Below are positions 40,900 through 51,001 of a DNA stretch of 64,000 nt, piece after piece; the first letter of the stretch is position 1, and each line of letters starts with the position of its first letter. This DNA is from Arion vulgaris (lineage: Eukaryota > Mollusca > Gastropoda > Stylommatophora > Arionidae). Location of the stretch: assembly GCA_020796225.1 (NCBI GenBank), contig CM036775.1:8260171-8324170 (forward strand), read 5' to 3'. The translations under genes and the position numbers were made by a program. Below the pieces are notes generated by a model. It saw nothing but the letters and a program-made list of their open reading frames with translations. It was not told the DNA's origin and did not search any database.

Positions 40900-41210
40900 T
40901 ATAGAATAATAGGCTGGCATGGCTATGATATTAGAGGGAGCTGCAATAAACCCGGGACGACATTCTTAACTCTTTCTGAACACAGGAGTTTCAGGGTTGT
41001 GAATCCTACTAGCTAATCAGACTGAGAGAGATGGATGTCAATATTGGTACATCGTGAAAAGAATGACATGAATTATGCAAAATGATTGATTAATCAATAT
41101 AGAACTGATGTGTTGGACCGCGGGATGCTGATGGATTTGTTGAGGCAGAGATCGAAGCACCAATGAAGATGTCTGGAGTGCTATGATGATAGTCCTCATA
41201 TAACTGATCT
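40900..41210 (+). mobile_element. LINE F tail, degraded
   Basis: Aligns with 28980-29270: GGCTGGCATGGCTATGATAT, AGAGATGGATGTCAATATTG, GAACTGATGTGTTGGACCGC and GTCTGGAGTGCTATGATGAT. No open frame. Confidence 0.75.
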
Positions 41211-41319
41211 TATGATAAAAGAAGAGTTATAGTCTGCCGTTACCTGTACTATTCTGCGACAAACACTATGGAAATAACAGATTTCGATGTTCAACATACC
41301 TCTGAAGTCGAGAAGGCAC

Positions 41320-41705
41320 ACCTGTAAGAGGCCCACTGATAAGGAAAGCAAGCATTCATGCAAAAATCAGTCAGAAGTCATATCAGGGCCTGATAACTGC
41401 CTGAATTATAGCAAGCAACATAAGAAGATGTTCAACATGTGTTCATCATTGAGACCATCATTAAAAAGGAAGATGGAGGTGGATTGAGCATATGTGTTGT
41501 ATGCCAGTATGGACATTGACTAGAACAGCTCTCCAATGGACAGTGGATAGAAAAGGTCGGATGTCCAAAGAAACATGGAGAGAATGATGAAAGATTGTGG
41601 CCGCTGTGTGAAGTAGAAAGACAACAGAACAACACAATGGAAATCTCTTGTGGAAAAAGTCTGATGTGCCCAAGAAACAGGAGGGGATCATGGAAAGAGT
41701 TGAAA
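41320..41705 (+). mobile_element. LINE 3' end, degraded
   Basis: Broken frames give RRWRWIEHMCCMPVWTLTRT, ALQWTVDRKGRMSKETWR and CGRCVK, similar to the RWxGHVxRM...TRTALxW...KRxRGRPKxTWRR tail of RTE-like LINEs. Confidence 0.6.
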
Positions 41706-41716
41706 GAGTAGATAAA

Positions 41717-41945
41717 ACCAAAGGATTGACTTTATTGCACGGCTTTACCCATATTGCTGATCTCTCTCACAGAAATGGGACGACCTGCCAAGAGATTGCA
41801 GAAATCACAAACTCGTAGCTCTGGCAAGAATCTAGGGTCTCTGAAAAAGGTCCTGTGAACAAAGCGTGCGATTTGAACCACGACCTACAGAGCAAAGGCA
41901 TATGCTTAACCACTTAGCCACAGACAGCCCCAGGAAGAGGATACA
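41717..41945 (-). mobile_element. T1 tRNA-like SINE, near full length
   Basis: On the minus strand: GTGGCTAAGTGGTTAAGCAT (A-box region), GTGGTTCAAATCGCAC (B box), CCAGAGCTACGAGTTTGTGA, TCTTGGCAGGTCGTCCCATT and GTGCAATAAAGTCAATCCTT. It is the cleanest copy of T1 with its tRNA-like head. Confidence 0.85.
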
Positions 41946-42444
41946 GATTGTCCAACAATAAAGAGAGGAACCTCTGCTATGCACAAATAGGGCAGCACTG
42001 ACAGAATGATAGCTCAAACTTGGTTGTAAAACTGAGGATCAGAGATAGATTACATGGCAGCCATCGTTGGTGTCATACTCAGAACATTTCTATAGCAAGG
42101 GTTCTCAACTTACTATATGTCCGGCACTTCAAGGAAATGTCTAATGTCCAGATAATTAGTAGTTAGTTAGTTTATTCCTTGAGAAAGCACATAGCAGAGT
42201 TAGATCTCATGATACTTCTTCACATTGAATCTTGTGGTTTCATCCAATAGTTACTTTCTGGATGGTTTAAATGGTCTTTGTCTTTCCTGACACTCTATCT
42301 AATTACAAACTCCTGCAATTTTCCCTTCTTAAAATTGTATTTTCACTTCTTAAAATGCTATTTTACATTTCTCAGAAATCCTATTGTTTACTTCTTAACA
42401 ATCCTATTTTGTACTTATTCATAATGCTATTTTTCACTTAACTC
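41946..42444. other. NCBP3 intron 4, mostly unrecognised
   Basis: 42085-42150 (GCAAGGGTTCTCAACTTACT) resembles one end of a hAT-type element but no partner end was found. 42300-42440 has short imperfect repeats of TTCACTTCTTAAAATGCTAT. Confidence 0.4.
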
Positions 42445-42679
42445 CACCTGTGTGGTGCCGGGGCCCACAAGGGAAGCACAGAATAGTACCACTGCACTTA
42501 CAATGCATGTCGAGAGGCGACTATGGTAGGCACTAGGATGCTACCCTAGTAAATAAACAGCCAGAAATAGATGTGCTGGCCTACTTGTAGGCGCATAACT
42601 GGCACAATCGCTCTTAGGCTCGGATCACATACAAATCACACAGAGTGGTTGACAGGTGGTCGATATGGAGTGTTTGAAA
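42445..42679 (+). mobile_element. Type C core-SINE
   Basis: GGGGCCCACAAGGGAAGCAC head, core with deletions (CATGTCGAGAGGCGACTATG), CTACTTGTAGGCGCATAACT and TCACACAGAGTGGTTGACAG. Confidence 0.85.
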
Positions 42680-42844
42680 TAAGAACTCTAAGCCTTGTGA
42701 CAAATGCCACACTACGTGGTTTGGGATTAGATGCCTTTTACCAGGAGCCACACTCACGTGGCTTTGGGTTAGATGCCTTTTACCAGGAGCCACACTAGTG
42801 TCTTTTCATTGTAAAAAGTTTTGCCCTGGTCCACTAAGAGTTAA
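42680..42844 (-). mobile_element. piggyBac-like MITE, copy 3, with internal duplication
   Basis: Opposite orientation to copies 1 and 2. Ends with GCCCTGGTCCACTAAGAG and TTAA at 42841. The segment TTAGATGCCTTTTACCAGGA is present twice, a 42-bp internal duplication. Confidence 0.8.
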
Positions 42845-42884
42845 ATGTTATTTTCCCCCATTACAAAACAATATAGAGAGCGGA

Positions 42885-43140
42885 GCGTAGTTGTTAGTGA
42901 ACTCGCTTTCAAGGCTGGTGGTCTGGTTCAACTACGCAGTGCGTGTGGAATTTTTCCCAACCGCGCGGCTCTCAGGTCGACCCAGCCTCAACTGGGTACC
43001 AGACATGCTCTGGAAAGTAAAGGCGACCGGCGTGATGCTGACCACATCACCCATCGTGTGCTGACAGTCAATGAAAAATACAGACCCTAACACTGTATTG
43101 CCCTATATACTGACAGTATGAAAGGGTTCCTTTACTTTAC
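42885..43140 (+). mobile_element. T2 tRNA-like SINE
   Basis: Head with GTAGTTGTTAGTGAACTCGC and GGTGGTCTGGTTCAACTACG, body CCTCAACTGGGTACCAGACA and CATCACCCATCGTGTGCTGA, ending GTATGAAAGGGTTCCTTTAC. Two further copies at 58240-58790. Confidence 0.85.
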
Positions 43141-43168
43141 TTTACAAAACAATATATCTAGTTCTTAC

Positions 43169-43326
43169 ATGACAAGTCATCAATCCATTCAATACTTTTT
43201 GGTGCATACTCGCAGAAATATTCAAACACATCTTTCGTGCTCATGTTTTCCGTTCCTCGTAACAAAATGGTGTCTGTCCGCCATCCCTCGAGGTCCTGGT
43301 CAAGTGTGTCAGTGCTCATTCCTAAA
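43169..43326 (-). CDS. NCBP3: NCBP3 exon 4 (RRM-like core, WIDD motif)
   Basis: 158 nt between TTTTCAATTTCAG and GTAAGA. Encodes LGMSTDTLDQDLEGWRTDTI, LLRGTENMSTKDVFEYFCEY and APKSIEWIDDLS. Human NCBP3 has RLETIYICGVDEMSTQDVFS and HIEWLDDTSC. The WLDD motif there is required for cap binding; here it is WIDD (about residues 196-199), a conservative change. About residues 149-201. Confidence 0.93.
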
Positions 43327-43404
43327 CTGAAATTGAAAACAGAACAATCATAACAAATGACATACACACTACAAACACATTCAGTACACATTTTCTTGAC
43401 AGAT

Positions 43405-43510
43405 TAGTCTCTATGGTGTAGAGATTATGTGCATGCCTCTTGTTCCAAAGGTACTTGGCTCGCTCCCTTGTGGAGTCATCGGGATATTTTTCCTGAGATC
43501 CCTGATCTCA
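43405..43510 (+). mobile_element. SINE-like fragment, possibly a tRNA-derived head
   Basis: GGTGTAGAGATTATGTGCAT, TGTTCCAAAGGTACTTGGCT, ending TCCCTGATCTCAGTGTCG. Shares about 90 bp with 10580-10676. Confidence 0.6.
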
Positions 43511-43514
43511 GTGT

Positions 43515-44035
43515 CGTTTTGTTTTTGTCGCTTTCAACTCCACAGTTCCATCTCTGAAACTGATTTTTGCGTGAAAATCTGTTTTCCAATTTCTTACAAT
43601 GGCAGCAGCGTGCACATTGTAAATTACTACACTGGCAGCCGTGTGCTCAATGTACTCGTAATTAGTATTCCTCGCCATACAGGCAGATTTTCTCGACTTC
43701 AGAGGTACTCACGTTATCGTCCTGAGTAAGACCAGGGACTCGAACAAATGCCGGACAGTAGGTTCGAACCCGAGCTATGAGCGTCTCACAGCTAGCAGGC
43801 CGAGCTACTATCAACTACTCTAGGCAGTCCCCGTCAGACCACTATTTCAGGAGCTCGGACATACCATGTTTACATTCAATCTTGAAGTATGGGAACACGG
43901 TTTCTGAAGGGTTAATGAAAGTGATACTAATTCTTCATATATTTTACCTGCAGAGATGGAACTTCGTCTGAGTTGAAAGCGGACGAAAGAAAAAAAGAAG
44001 AAAAAAAAAAAAAAAAAAAAAAAGTGGTCTGACAT
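43515..44035. mobile_element. Rearranged T3 SINE in inverted halves
   Basis: 43515-43832 is a T3 copy in minus orientation; 43947-44022 is the 3' end and poly-A of a T3 copy in plus orientation. GTCAGACCACT (43833-43843), directly after the first head, is the reverse complement of AGTGGTCTGAC (44023-44033), directly after the second tail. Both may therefore stem from one insertion with target AGTGGTCTGAC that was later partly inverted. The 86 bp between (43866-43951) recur at 44131-44216. Confidence 0.7.
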
Positions 44036-44534
44036 GATTTTTTAAATTACTTTTCTGCATTCGAAAATAAATTGTGTACAAATGTGACATCAAACACAAC
44101 CCACGTGTTCTCCGTGGTTTAGCAAGATATGTTTACATTCAATCTCGAAGTATTGGTAGCACGGTTTCTAAGGGTTAATGAAAGTGATTCTTTCTAATTC
44201 TTCATATATTTTACCTCACTTTTGATTTCTTTGAAGTTAATATGTGTGATATTTTTGTGTGCAGATAAGGTAATTAGTTAAATATTTTCAAGATGAAAAG
44301 ATGTTCTAAAAATATGGGAAATGGTCACTCTAAAAGTATAACAACAGAGCAAGCTGTTGTACTTGTTTTGAATAAATCTGAAGATGAATTTAAATGCCAA
44401 ATTTGAATTTTGAAAACCAAAATGTAATAGTGACATGTACACAAACTCTCAACACGATAACGTAACAACACACAACGGTATATCCAGTCATAATAAAATT
44501 TTATAAATATATATTGGATAGCAATGCTCTAAGA
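44036..44534. other. NCBP3 intron 3, unrecognised apart from one duplicated segment
   Basis: 44131-44216 repeats 43866-43951 (TGTTTACATTCAATCT, GGGTTAATGAAAGTGAT). The rest is AT-rich with no recognisable element. Confidence 0.45.
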
Positions 44535-45195
44535 CAGTGGTTCCCAAACTTTGCATTACTGCGGACCCTTTTAAATATATTTTACTGCCGTGGACCCCCC
44601 AAAGTTTCTATATATGAAAATGGACAGGAATGAATTATCTGTGTGTTACAAAAGTAAACAATATCTGTGCGTTACAATAGTAAACAATGTCTGCAATTTT
44701 TACATTTTAATAAACAGGAAGAGGCTTCCTTTTGACTTGAACAATCTTTAGCATCATCAGTACATTTGCATTTCAATTTCAGCCAGCAATCCACACTGAA
44801 GCTCAGCCAAAATGTATTGTAGCAAAATCTAATGCTCGCCAATGTTATTTAACCTATCTTTCCTAAGATCGTTTCAGCCAATTACTTACTTAAATTTTCA
44901 TTCTTCTAGCGATGGAGTTATTATTATACCACACCAAAGGTCAAGCTGGCTTCAATTTCTCAGACAGCAGAAAACTTCAATGATCTTTCATTTTTTCCTG
45001 TCAGACATTTAGACTCCGGTCTGGGTCCTTTGATTTCACAGCGGAACTAGTTTACCACTGTTTTTATAAGGTTTTAAAATGTATTTTTCTGTTTGAAATG
45101 TCAAAGTTTATAATATTTCTTCAAGTGCTTGAGGACCTTATGTGAGTAGCTCGCAGACCCCTGGGGGTCCACGGACTCCAATTTGGGAAACGCTG
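44535..45195 (+). mobile_element. hAT-like non-autonomous element
   Basis: About 661 bp with ends CAGTGGTTCCCAAACTTTG and CAATTTGGGAAACGCTG, and inner inverted pieces (CGGACCC and GGGGGTCCACGG). Flanked by CTCTAAGA and CTATACGA, 6 of 8 bases matching. The terminal sequence is of the common hAT type. No transposase frame remains. Confidence 0.8.
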
Positions 45196-45263
45196 CTATA
45201 CGACATCAACCCGAACATGTTCAAAGAAAGAAATGGTTATCACGAAAAATAAAACATAATCAC

Positions 45264-45364
45264 CTTTTGTACAGATTCTTAATATCCATATCTGTCATGG
45301 GCTGCTTTGGTGTGCTTAAAGTACCAAATCTCTGTGACCTCTGATCTCGTTTCTCCAATGCCTC
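45264..45364 (-). CDS. NCBP3: NCBP3 exon 3
   Basis: 101 nt between AATTGTGCAG and GTGATT. Reads EALEKRDQRSQRFGTLSTPK, then QPMTDMDIKNLYK plus AG. Human NCBP3 has EAIEKKEQRAKRFHF directly after the ENKxGxF block, so position and sequence agree. It is too short to appear as a separate long open frame. About residues 116-149. The donor GTGATT is weaker than others in the gene. Confidence 0.92.
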
Positions 45365-45454
45365 CTGCACAATTTGGAACAGAAACACAACAATGAGATG
45401 TTAGACAACTGCAAAATATGACCCGAGCCGAGCATAGCAGAAGCGATTTTTATG

Positions 45455-45640
45455 TTGACTTATTACATAACTGTGGGCTCATGTAGCTTAATTCAGTGGT
45501 AGTGAGTTCGATCACAACCCAAGCGTATTGGTTCAAACCGTGGCAGGCAGTTTGGAAGCAAATTCGTTTCCATGGGATTTTTATGAAAGGTAAAAATAAA
45601 CCTCACCGTTCAAAAAGCAATGGTAAACTACTGAGTGTAT
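45455..45640 (+). mobile_element. tRNA-like repeat
   Basis: TAATTCAGTGGTAGTGAGTT, then CGATCACAACCCAAGC and ATTGGTTCAAACCGTGG (B-box-like). Antisense relatives at 24290-24400. No acceptor-stem pairing was found. Confidence 0.55.
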
Positions 45641-45829
45641 AAGTGGTACTTAGAAAATCAATGACTCGTTTACTGTGGTTGATGACTACGTCCTGTAAAG
45701 AATATGTTAGGATTTTCATTCATTACATAATTACATCGTCCACTAACTGTTTTACCAGTTCATGTCTAAGTACAAGTAAACAAATTTTTTTAAGCAGGAA
45801 TAAAAATTGTTATAAGAAGGAGAAGGTGG

Positions 45830-46080
45830 CAGAGATGTTGGACATACTGTGAGAAGAAATGATCAAAGAATACCAAAGCAGGCCCTGAAGTGGGAGGCAA
45901 AGGGTTCAAGAAGAGAGGATGCCATAGGGAGACCCTGAAATGAACTTTGCTGTGAGAGGCAAGAAATATCGGTCTCAATTCCATGGAAAAGATTGAGCGA
46001 GTTGCAGAGGACAGTGGTATGGAGAAATTGCTTGCAGGCCCTATGAAACGATAATGTGCGAGCAGAATTATTATTATTAT
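45830..46080 (+). mobile_element. LINE H 3' fragment
   Basis: GGCAAAGGGTTCAAGAAGAG, ATTCCATGGAAAAGATTGAG and TTGCTTGCAGGCCCTATGAA, ending in a TTATTATTATT run. Degraded protein: KWEAKGSRREDAIGRP-like, then NYLQAL. Confidence 0.75.
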
Positions 46081-46084
46081 TTTT

Positions 46085-46510
46085 TAAAACTGATTGATTG
46101 ATTGGACCATCATCATTGCACTTTGGTGAGTAACCATATGTGCCGCTATCTCTTTTTACACAGGAAGATCTCAGCTGCAGTGCATGAACTCTGTAGCACC
46201 GGTGAAGGTCCCGGATGTAATTTTGAAGATATTTATTTTTAGCAATTTTATTTTTAATCTTTTCTAATGAATTTGCCCGTGCAGTGACTTTCCAGCCTGC
46301 TCTTTTCGATTTTGAACTGCCAAGGGTTCTTTTACGTTCTCAAATTGAACAAGGGAACTATATTTTATCGTCCATCCCTGATAGGTCTTGGAACTCAACC
46401 TCACCTACACTGAGATCAGGGATCTCTGGAAAATATCCCGATAGCTTCATGATGGAGCGAACCAGTTACCTTTGGCAGAAGAGAGGAGCACATAACCTCC
46501 ACTCTACAGA
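46085..46510 (+). mobile_element. T4 SINE-like repeat, longest copy
   Basis: From TGATTGATTGATTGGACCAT through CACAGGAAGATCTCAGCTGC, TTTTAATCTTTTCTAATGAA and TCACCTACACTGAGATCAGG to CCACTCTACAGAGACC. Other copies: 23860-24080, 27685-28130, 57440-57620 and shorter pieces at 47570-47660 and 58820-58880. Confidence 0.75.
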
Positions 46511-46830
46511 GACCCCTTCAAGAAGAGAGGACAGTCTAGGGAGACCCTGAAACAAACCTTACTGAGAGAGGCAAGAAATATTGGTCTGAATTCCATGGAG
46601 GAGATTGTACTAGTTGCTGAGGACAGTGTGGTAGAGAGAAATTACTTGCAAGCCCTATGAAAGAGAGGACACTCTAGGGAGACCCTGAAACGAACTTTGC
46701 AGAGAGGCAAGAAATATTGGCCTGAATTCCATGGAGGAGATTGTCAGTTGCTGAGGACAGTGTGGTAGAGAGAAATTACTTGTAAGCCATATGAAACGTA
46801 CAGCGGTACGAGAGGAATGATTATTATTAT
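46510..46830 (+). mobile_element. LINE H 3' fragment, tandemly duplicated
   Basis: Two copies of about 140 bp (46510-46660 and 46665-46820), each with AGAGAGGACA.TCTAGGGAGA, GGCAAGAAATATTGG and AGAGAAATTACTTG.AAGCC. A TTATTATTATGA run ends the second. Confidence 0.8.
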
Positions 46831-46864
46831 GAACAACATTATGAATAACATCAACCACTATTAC

Positions 46865-46924
46865 CTCAGAAGTCACATCCACACCAGTCACAAAGTTACC
46901 AGACTTGTTTTCATAGATTCTTGG
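46865..46924 (-). CDS. NCBP3: NCBP3 exon 2 (ENKSGNF block)
   Basis: 60 nt, phase 0 at both ends, between CTGTTTCCAG and GTAATA. It encodes PRIYENKSGNFVTGVDVTSE, nearly identical to the human RRYENKAGSFITGIDVTSK stretch just before the RRM-like domain. This is the most specific short match for NCBP3. Residues 96-115. Confidence 0.95.
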
Positions 46925-47019
46925 CTGGAAACAGAAAATTAAATATTTGATACAATTGGTTATTGGAAAGATAGTAATGACATTCGCTAGAGAGGAAAAC
47001 ACTATCAATATCTTTCTTT

Positions 47020-47420
47020 TCTTTTCTCCAATCCTGTTTGCCTCACAGCGTCAGGTCAAGAAAAGATTTCTAAAACTGGCCCTTATGTGCGTTTTGTAGA
47101 TAGTGTCTTTCATCGCCTCTGTTATCTCTGAGGTCCATCTTTTGTGTGGCCGGCCTTTTGCTTTGTACCCATTGTATTGGAGCAGCACTGCTTTTGAGGT
47201 GCACTGTCTGTTGGTAATCTGCTTATGTGGCCGAACCATTTGATTTGTTGTTTCTTGATGAAGTCTAGTACTTATGTTGTACCCACTTTTTTCCTGATGT
47301 CCTCATTTCTCAACCGATCTCTTCTTGTTACCCGCAGCAATCTGCGTAGACACCTCATCTCTGTTGTGACTAGTTTTCTTCTATCATTTGTTGTCAGTGT
47401 CCAAGTTTGGCACTGGTAGC
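47020..47420 (-). mobile_element. LINE C 3' fragment
   Basis: The minus strand (47051-47239) reads KQITNRQCTSKAVLLQYNGY, then KAKGRPHKRWTSEITEAMKD and TIYKTHIRASFRNLFLT, the LINE C tail, one of the cleanest in the window. Confidence 0.85.
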
Positions 47421-47454
47421 ATAATGTGGGGAGAAATGTGTCTTATCCTCCTAT

Positions 47455-47665
47455 GTGGGAAGACCTTCATCAACAAACAACAATTAAAGCAAGTTAAAGA
47501 CTTTACATTCCTAGGGAGCATTTTTTCAGCAAATGGAAGAATAACTAACAAACCTTGTCAGTGCTACAGAGATTGTGCACTGCAGCTGAGATCGTCCTTT
47601 GTAAGTAAGAGATCGGAGCACACATGGTTACTCACCGAAGTGCAATGATGATGGTCCTATCAATC
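47455..47665 (+). mobile_element. LINE reverse transcriptase piece and T4 scrap
   Basis: 47455-47550 encodes KTFINKQQLKQVKDFTFLGS and IFSANGRI, the KxFxYLGS motif of non-LTR reverse transcriptase. 47570-47660 is T4-like (TCGGAGCACACATGGTTACT). Confidence 0.65.
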
Positions 47666-48080
47666 AATCAATCATAACTAACGATACCCAACAAAGATGC
47701 AATAAAAAACATCAAACCTGAGGACAAATGTCACCAGTTTTTAAACGTAAACATGTCACTATGAACACTAAAAGACCATTGTACAACACAACTTTTTCCC
47801 GACATTATGCTATTGATCCCAAACTTGGCGCTGACATCAAACGATAGAAGAAAACTAGTCACGACAGAGATGAAGTGTCTACGCAGAATCCTGGAATTAT
47901 CAAGAAAAGACCAGTTTAGAAATGAGACATCAGGAAAAAAGTGGGTAAAACAACAGTACTGAACTTCATCAAGAAACAACAAATTAAATGCTTCGCCACA
48001 TAAGAATTACCAACAGGTAGTGCACCTTGAAGAGCAATGGTACTCCGATAAAGTGGATACAAAACAATAAGTTACTGTCT
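47665..48080 (+). mobile_element. LINE C fragment
   Basis: Matches 59440-59690 and 240-480: TGTCACTATGAACACTAAAA, CTAGTCACGACAGAGATGAA, CTACGCAGAATCCTGG and GAACTTCATCAAGAAACAAC. Confidence 0.8.
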
Positions 48081-48244
48081 TATTTCCCATTTACGTTAAT
48101 AGTTGCCACCATTTATGCGTGGAGCAATTGGAATATTTTATCCCTGATCACAATGTAGGTGAGATCAAGTTACTAGTCCAAATTGAGACGCACAATAAAA
48201 AATTAAGTCCGGTTTTCAAATTGATCATGTAAAAGAAACCTTGG
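48081..48244. other. NCBP3 intron 1, no feature seen
   Basis: No recognisable repeat or exon. Confidence 0.35.
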
Positions 48245-48625
48245 GATATGAAGATAAATAAGAGTAGGTCCTGGCAACACTGAGATAACTTAGAATATCA
48301 TGGGCAGAGAAAAGAACAAATGCTTCTGTTCTGCAACAGCTTGATATTAGAGAGAGTTGGCTATTAAAAAGCATAACATCAAAGAAAATTTCAGACACAT
48401 CAAAGGACATGAGTGCCTAGAGAAGATCATTTTGGAGGGAATGGTGCCTGAAAGAAGAATGAGAGGAAGACCTAGAAGACGGTGAGTGCAAGATGTCATT
48501 GACGATATGAGAATGACTGCTGCTGACACCGGTCAACTTGTACAGAATAGAAAGTTTTTCAGGACTGCTGTCATGGGAGTTAAGTTCCAGAAGGGATAAA
48601 CTACCTGATGATGATGATGAGACCC
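48245..48625 (+). mobile_element. LINE A2 3' end
   Basis: Sense copy of the family antisense at 2885-3240 and 7310-7790: GAGAAAAGAACAAATGCTTC, GGCTATTAAAAAGCATAACA, GAAGAATGAGAGGAAGACCT and TGTCATTGACGATATGAGAA, ending GATGATGATGATGA. Confidence 0.85.
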
Positions 48626-48779
48626 TGGCAAAATTTACTAAAAACATTTGTAAAATGTAAATGCAACATTCGATTCACTGTAATATTGTATTCTGATTTT
48701 AAAATGACCACACCTTCCATCTCCTTGTTATTCAGACGGAGGTCAATATTTTCCTTTCTTTCACCATCATGCACAGATG

Positions 48780-49130
48780 AAGAGGTAAAAACTAGGATGT
48801 TATTGGTTACTAAACTGACGTCATTGCACTCTGGGCAGACCCACAGGTGCTCAGTCTCCCACAGCAGATATAGAAAAGTATGCATACTGATGGTGCTCAT
48901 AGCTTGCTGATTAAACACACTCCTCATTCTGCCCCTCATTCATCCAGTTCTACTTCTACAAAGGGGAGCTCTAAACTGCTTAAATTGTTGGATCGATTCA
49001 ACATCTGTTTTAGTGGCCTCATCCAACAGGCAGTAGCTAAGAGACCGAATAACATCCACCTTATCCATCTTCAACTCCCCAACAATCAATGCCATTGATG
49101 CAAGCATGTCTGCTCTCTCATTACACTAAA
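48780..49130 (-). mobile_element. LINE G fragment
   Basis: On the minus strand: MRGRMRSVFNQQAMSTISMH, TFLYLLWETEHLWVCPEC, preceded by CCACTAAAACAGATGTTGAA. The tail peptide of LINE G with the HLWVCPEC zinc-binding motif. Confidence 0.8.
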
Positions 49131-49585
49131 CTAGAATGTAAAGGCAAGATGGACATTTTGGCATGTGAGAAACAATATAGTACTCAACAAAGATAACAGT
49201 GAATACTAAAATCTTCTGCCACTATAGATAAACAATTGAGGAGTACATATGCAAAATTATTTTTGGAGACTGGGTATGCCTTTTCTTCTCTAATTGCTTA
49301 GCAAGACTGTATTCGAGACTGCATTCGCGCAGTCTGGTATGCGCCCCACACGAAGCTGGAGTAGAGTCTAAGTAAGCTTTGAATCCCTAACGTCATCTTA
49401 TTTGATTCCATCTTATTTGATTCCACTTAATCCCCGTCTCATTGACTGATTAAGGGCCTTAAAAGTACAGGTTCTGGGAAAACTAATACAATTAATATCA
49501 TCATATATGAGTGAATGGATCCTAGCCATATCATCGTTATCATGGCAGATATATACAAATGAAAATTCGCTGACATTCATTAACG
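49131..49585. other. NCBP3 intron 1, no feature seen
   Basis: A short duplication at 49410-49430 (CTTATTTGATTCCA twice). No dispersed repeat or exon recognised. Confidence 0.4.
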
Positions 49586-49589
49586 ATCT

Positions 49590-50108
49590 TCTTCTTCTTC
49601 TGCATTCTCACTAGATTGGGATTTCGGATTCTCTAATAAAGGCAGCCGTCTGTCTCAGATTATCAGCAACGCCATACAGTTTGTCTTGGACACTAGTGTA
49701 AGTGGGCCACCTTTCTTCTCAAGTCTGCATACTGGGGGCAGTTCTGTAGGATATAATTCCTATGATTTCTGCTTCCCGTTTGTGCCGACCTCTTCCTGCA
49801 GTAACTTTAGGCCACCCTCGTGATGGTGGGTCTGACATTCTTACCTCGTGGCTAAATCTCAGAGGCAGATTGGCGACCGTAGAATCCGTTATCCCATTCC
49901 TCATTGTGAGGGTCATTGCACCATGTTATGCGCCTTACGGCCTGGTGCATCCGTTTTCTGCAAGCATTTGTTTCGGGTTAGCATTCCAGCGGACACATGC
50001 ATCCGATTTCAGCCAAACCTCCTTAGTCGCCTCTACGACATGCGTGGCAGGTAACAGTGGTACTATTCTTTACGTCCCAAATTTGGGCTCCGGTAACCAC
50101 TCGGGCGC
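49590..50108 (-). mobile_element. Type B core-SINE, near full length, antisense
   Basis: About 520 bp. Minus-strand order: head CCCGAGTGGTTACCGGAGCC, core, CATGTGTCCGCTGGAATGCT, GGTGCAATGACCCTCACAAT, GGAATGGGATAACGGATTCT, CCTACAGAACTGCCCCCAGT and the TTAGAGAATCCGAAATCCCA tail. TTAACGATCT before (49580) and after (50108) is an apparent target-site duplication. Confidence 0.9.
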
Positions 50109-50204
50109 ATTAACGATCTAAGAGTATATGAAGTTTTTGTCTGCAGAAATGAATGTTGACAATCACAATGATTCAATCTTATTCTTAATTATCTTCTTCT
50201 TACA

Positions 50205-50450
50205 TCATTTACACTACATATCGACCACTTGTTAGCCACTCTTTGTGATTTGTATGTGATCCGAGCCTAAGAGCGATTGTACGTTATGCCAGTTACAGTT
50301 ATGCACCTACAAGTAGGTCAGCGCATCCGATTTCTGCTTCGATTTTTATTTACTAGGGTAGCTCCCCTGTCCCTCATACTCATAGTCTTCACCTAATGTA
50401 GGTCAGTGTTACTAGTCTTTACTCCACTAGCGAGCCCCGGCAATACACGG
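50205..50450 (-). mobile_element. Type C core-SINE, antisense
   Basis: Minus strand: head GCTCGCTAGTGGAGTAAAGA, body GGGAGCTACCCTAGTAAATA, TAGGCTCGGATCACATACAA and ATCACAAAGAGTGGCTAACA. The core is partly deleted. Confidence 0.82.
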
Positions 50451-50716
50451 GCGATCATGATTATGAATAACATGGAGTATGGTAAACTATAAAACTAGTA
50501 ACAATGATAACACTGTCTTTCACACACACTGCTGCACGATCTGAAAACCTTCCTTAGATTACTTAACTTAGACTAAGACTGAATCCTCAAAAAAAAATGA
50601 AAATGTGTGGGAAAACAAACATTAAACAAGGCATATTGTGGAGATAGGTAGAGCTGCATCACTGACAATGATACCGTATCAATATTATTGCTGATATGAA
50701 AAGAATGCAATCTTAC

Positions 50717-51001
50717 CCCATACATAACTGGCTGCGCTTCAGTATTTTTGAGCGAACTTCTCGATAGAAAACGTCTTTCTGTTGGTTCCGTTGTCCCTAT
50801 CGATAATACATCGTTGTCGTCTTCTCCGCGAACCTCCCCATCTTCTAGCCCCTTCCTAGTTCGCACAATGCCTATATTATCTTTATCATCATCTTCATAG
50901 CTTGATGAATCTGAACCTTCCACTTCGACATCAGATTCGTCGCTTGACACTGTATTGTCAACACATATTTTCAGATTCGGTAATTTCTGTCTAGTCGCCA
51001 T
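50717..51001 (-). CDS. NCBP3: NCBP3 exon 1 (start codon)
   Basis: 285 nt, 95 codons, starting ATG at 51001 and ending at GTAAGA in phase 0. It reads MATRQKLPNLKICVDNTVSS, an acidic DESDVEVEGSDSSSYEDDDK, GLEDGEVRGEDDNDV and TERRFLSRSSLKNTEAQPV. Human NCBP3 starts MAAVRGLRVSVKAE and has an acidic EVEEGELE part, so the layout agrees although similarity is low. The bases before ATG (TGTAACATGG on the minus strand) place A at -3, a fair initiation context. No earlier in-frame ATG was taken. Confidence 0.85.

Larger units (their letters stand above)
21154..51001 (-). other. NCBP3: NCBP3 gene, apparently complete coding region
   Basis: Twelve minus-strand exons with GT-AG borders and compatible phases join to 2601 nt, a multiple of three, giving 866 residues plus a stop. 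The order of recognisable blocks follows vertebrate NCBP3 (C17orf85): an acidic N-terminus, an RYENKxGxFxTGxDVTS-like block, an RRM-like domain ending in the cap-binding WLDD motif (WIDD here, about residues 196-199), a long charged linker, the LFMR(F/Y)A block, the YY.K.GNPN.GG block, DEMDY, and RxRLG repeats near the end. NCBP3 pairs with NCBP1 as an alternative cap-binding complex in mRNA export. The protein is about 250 residues longer than the roughly 620-residue human one, mostly in the linker. Confidence 0.9.
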
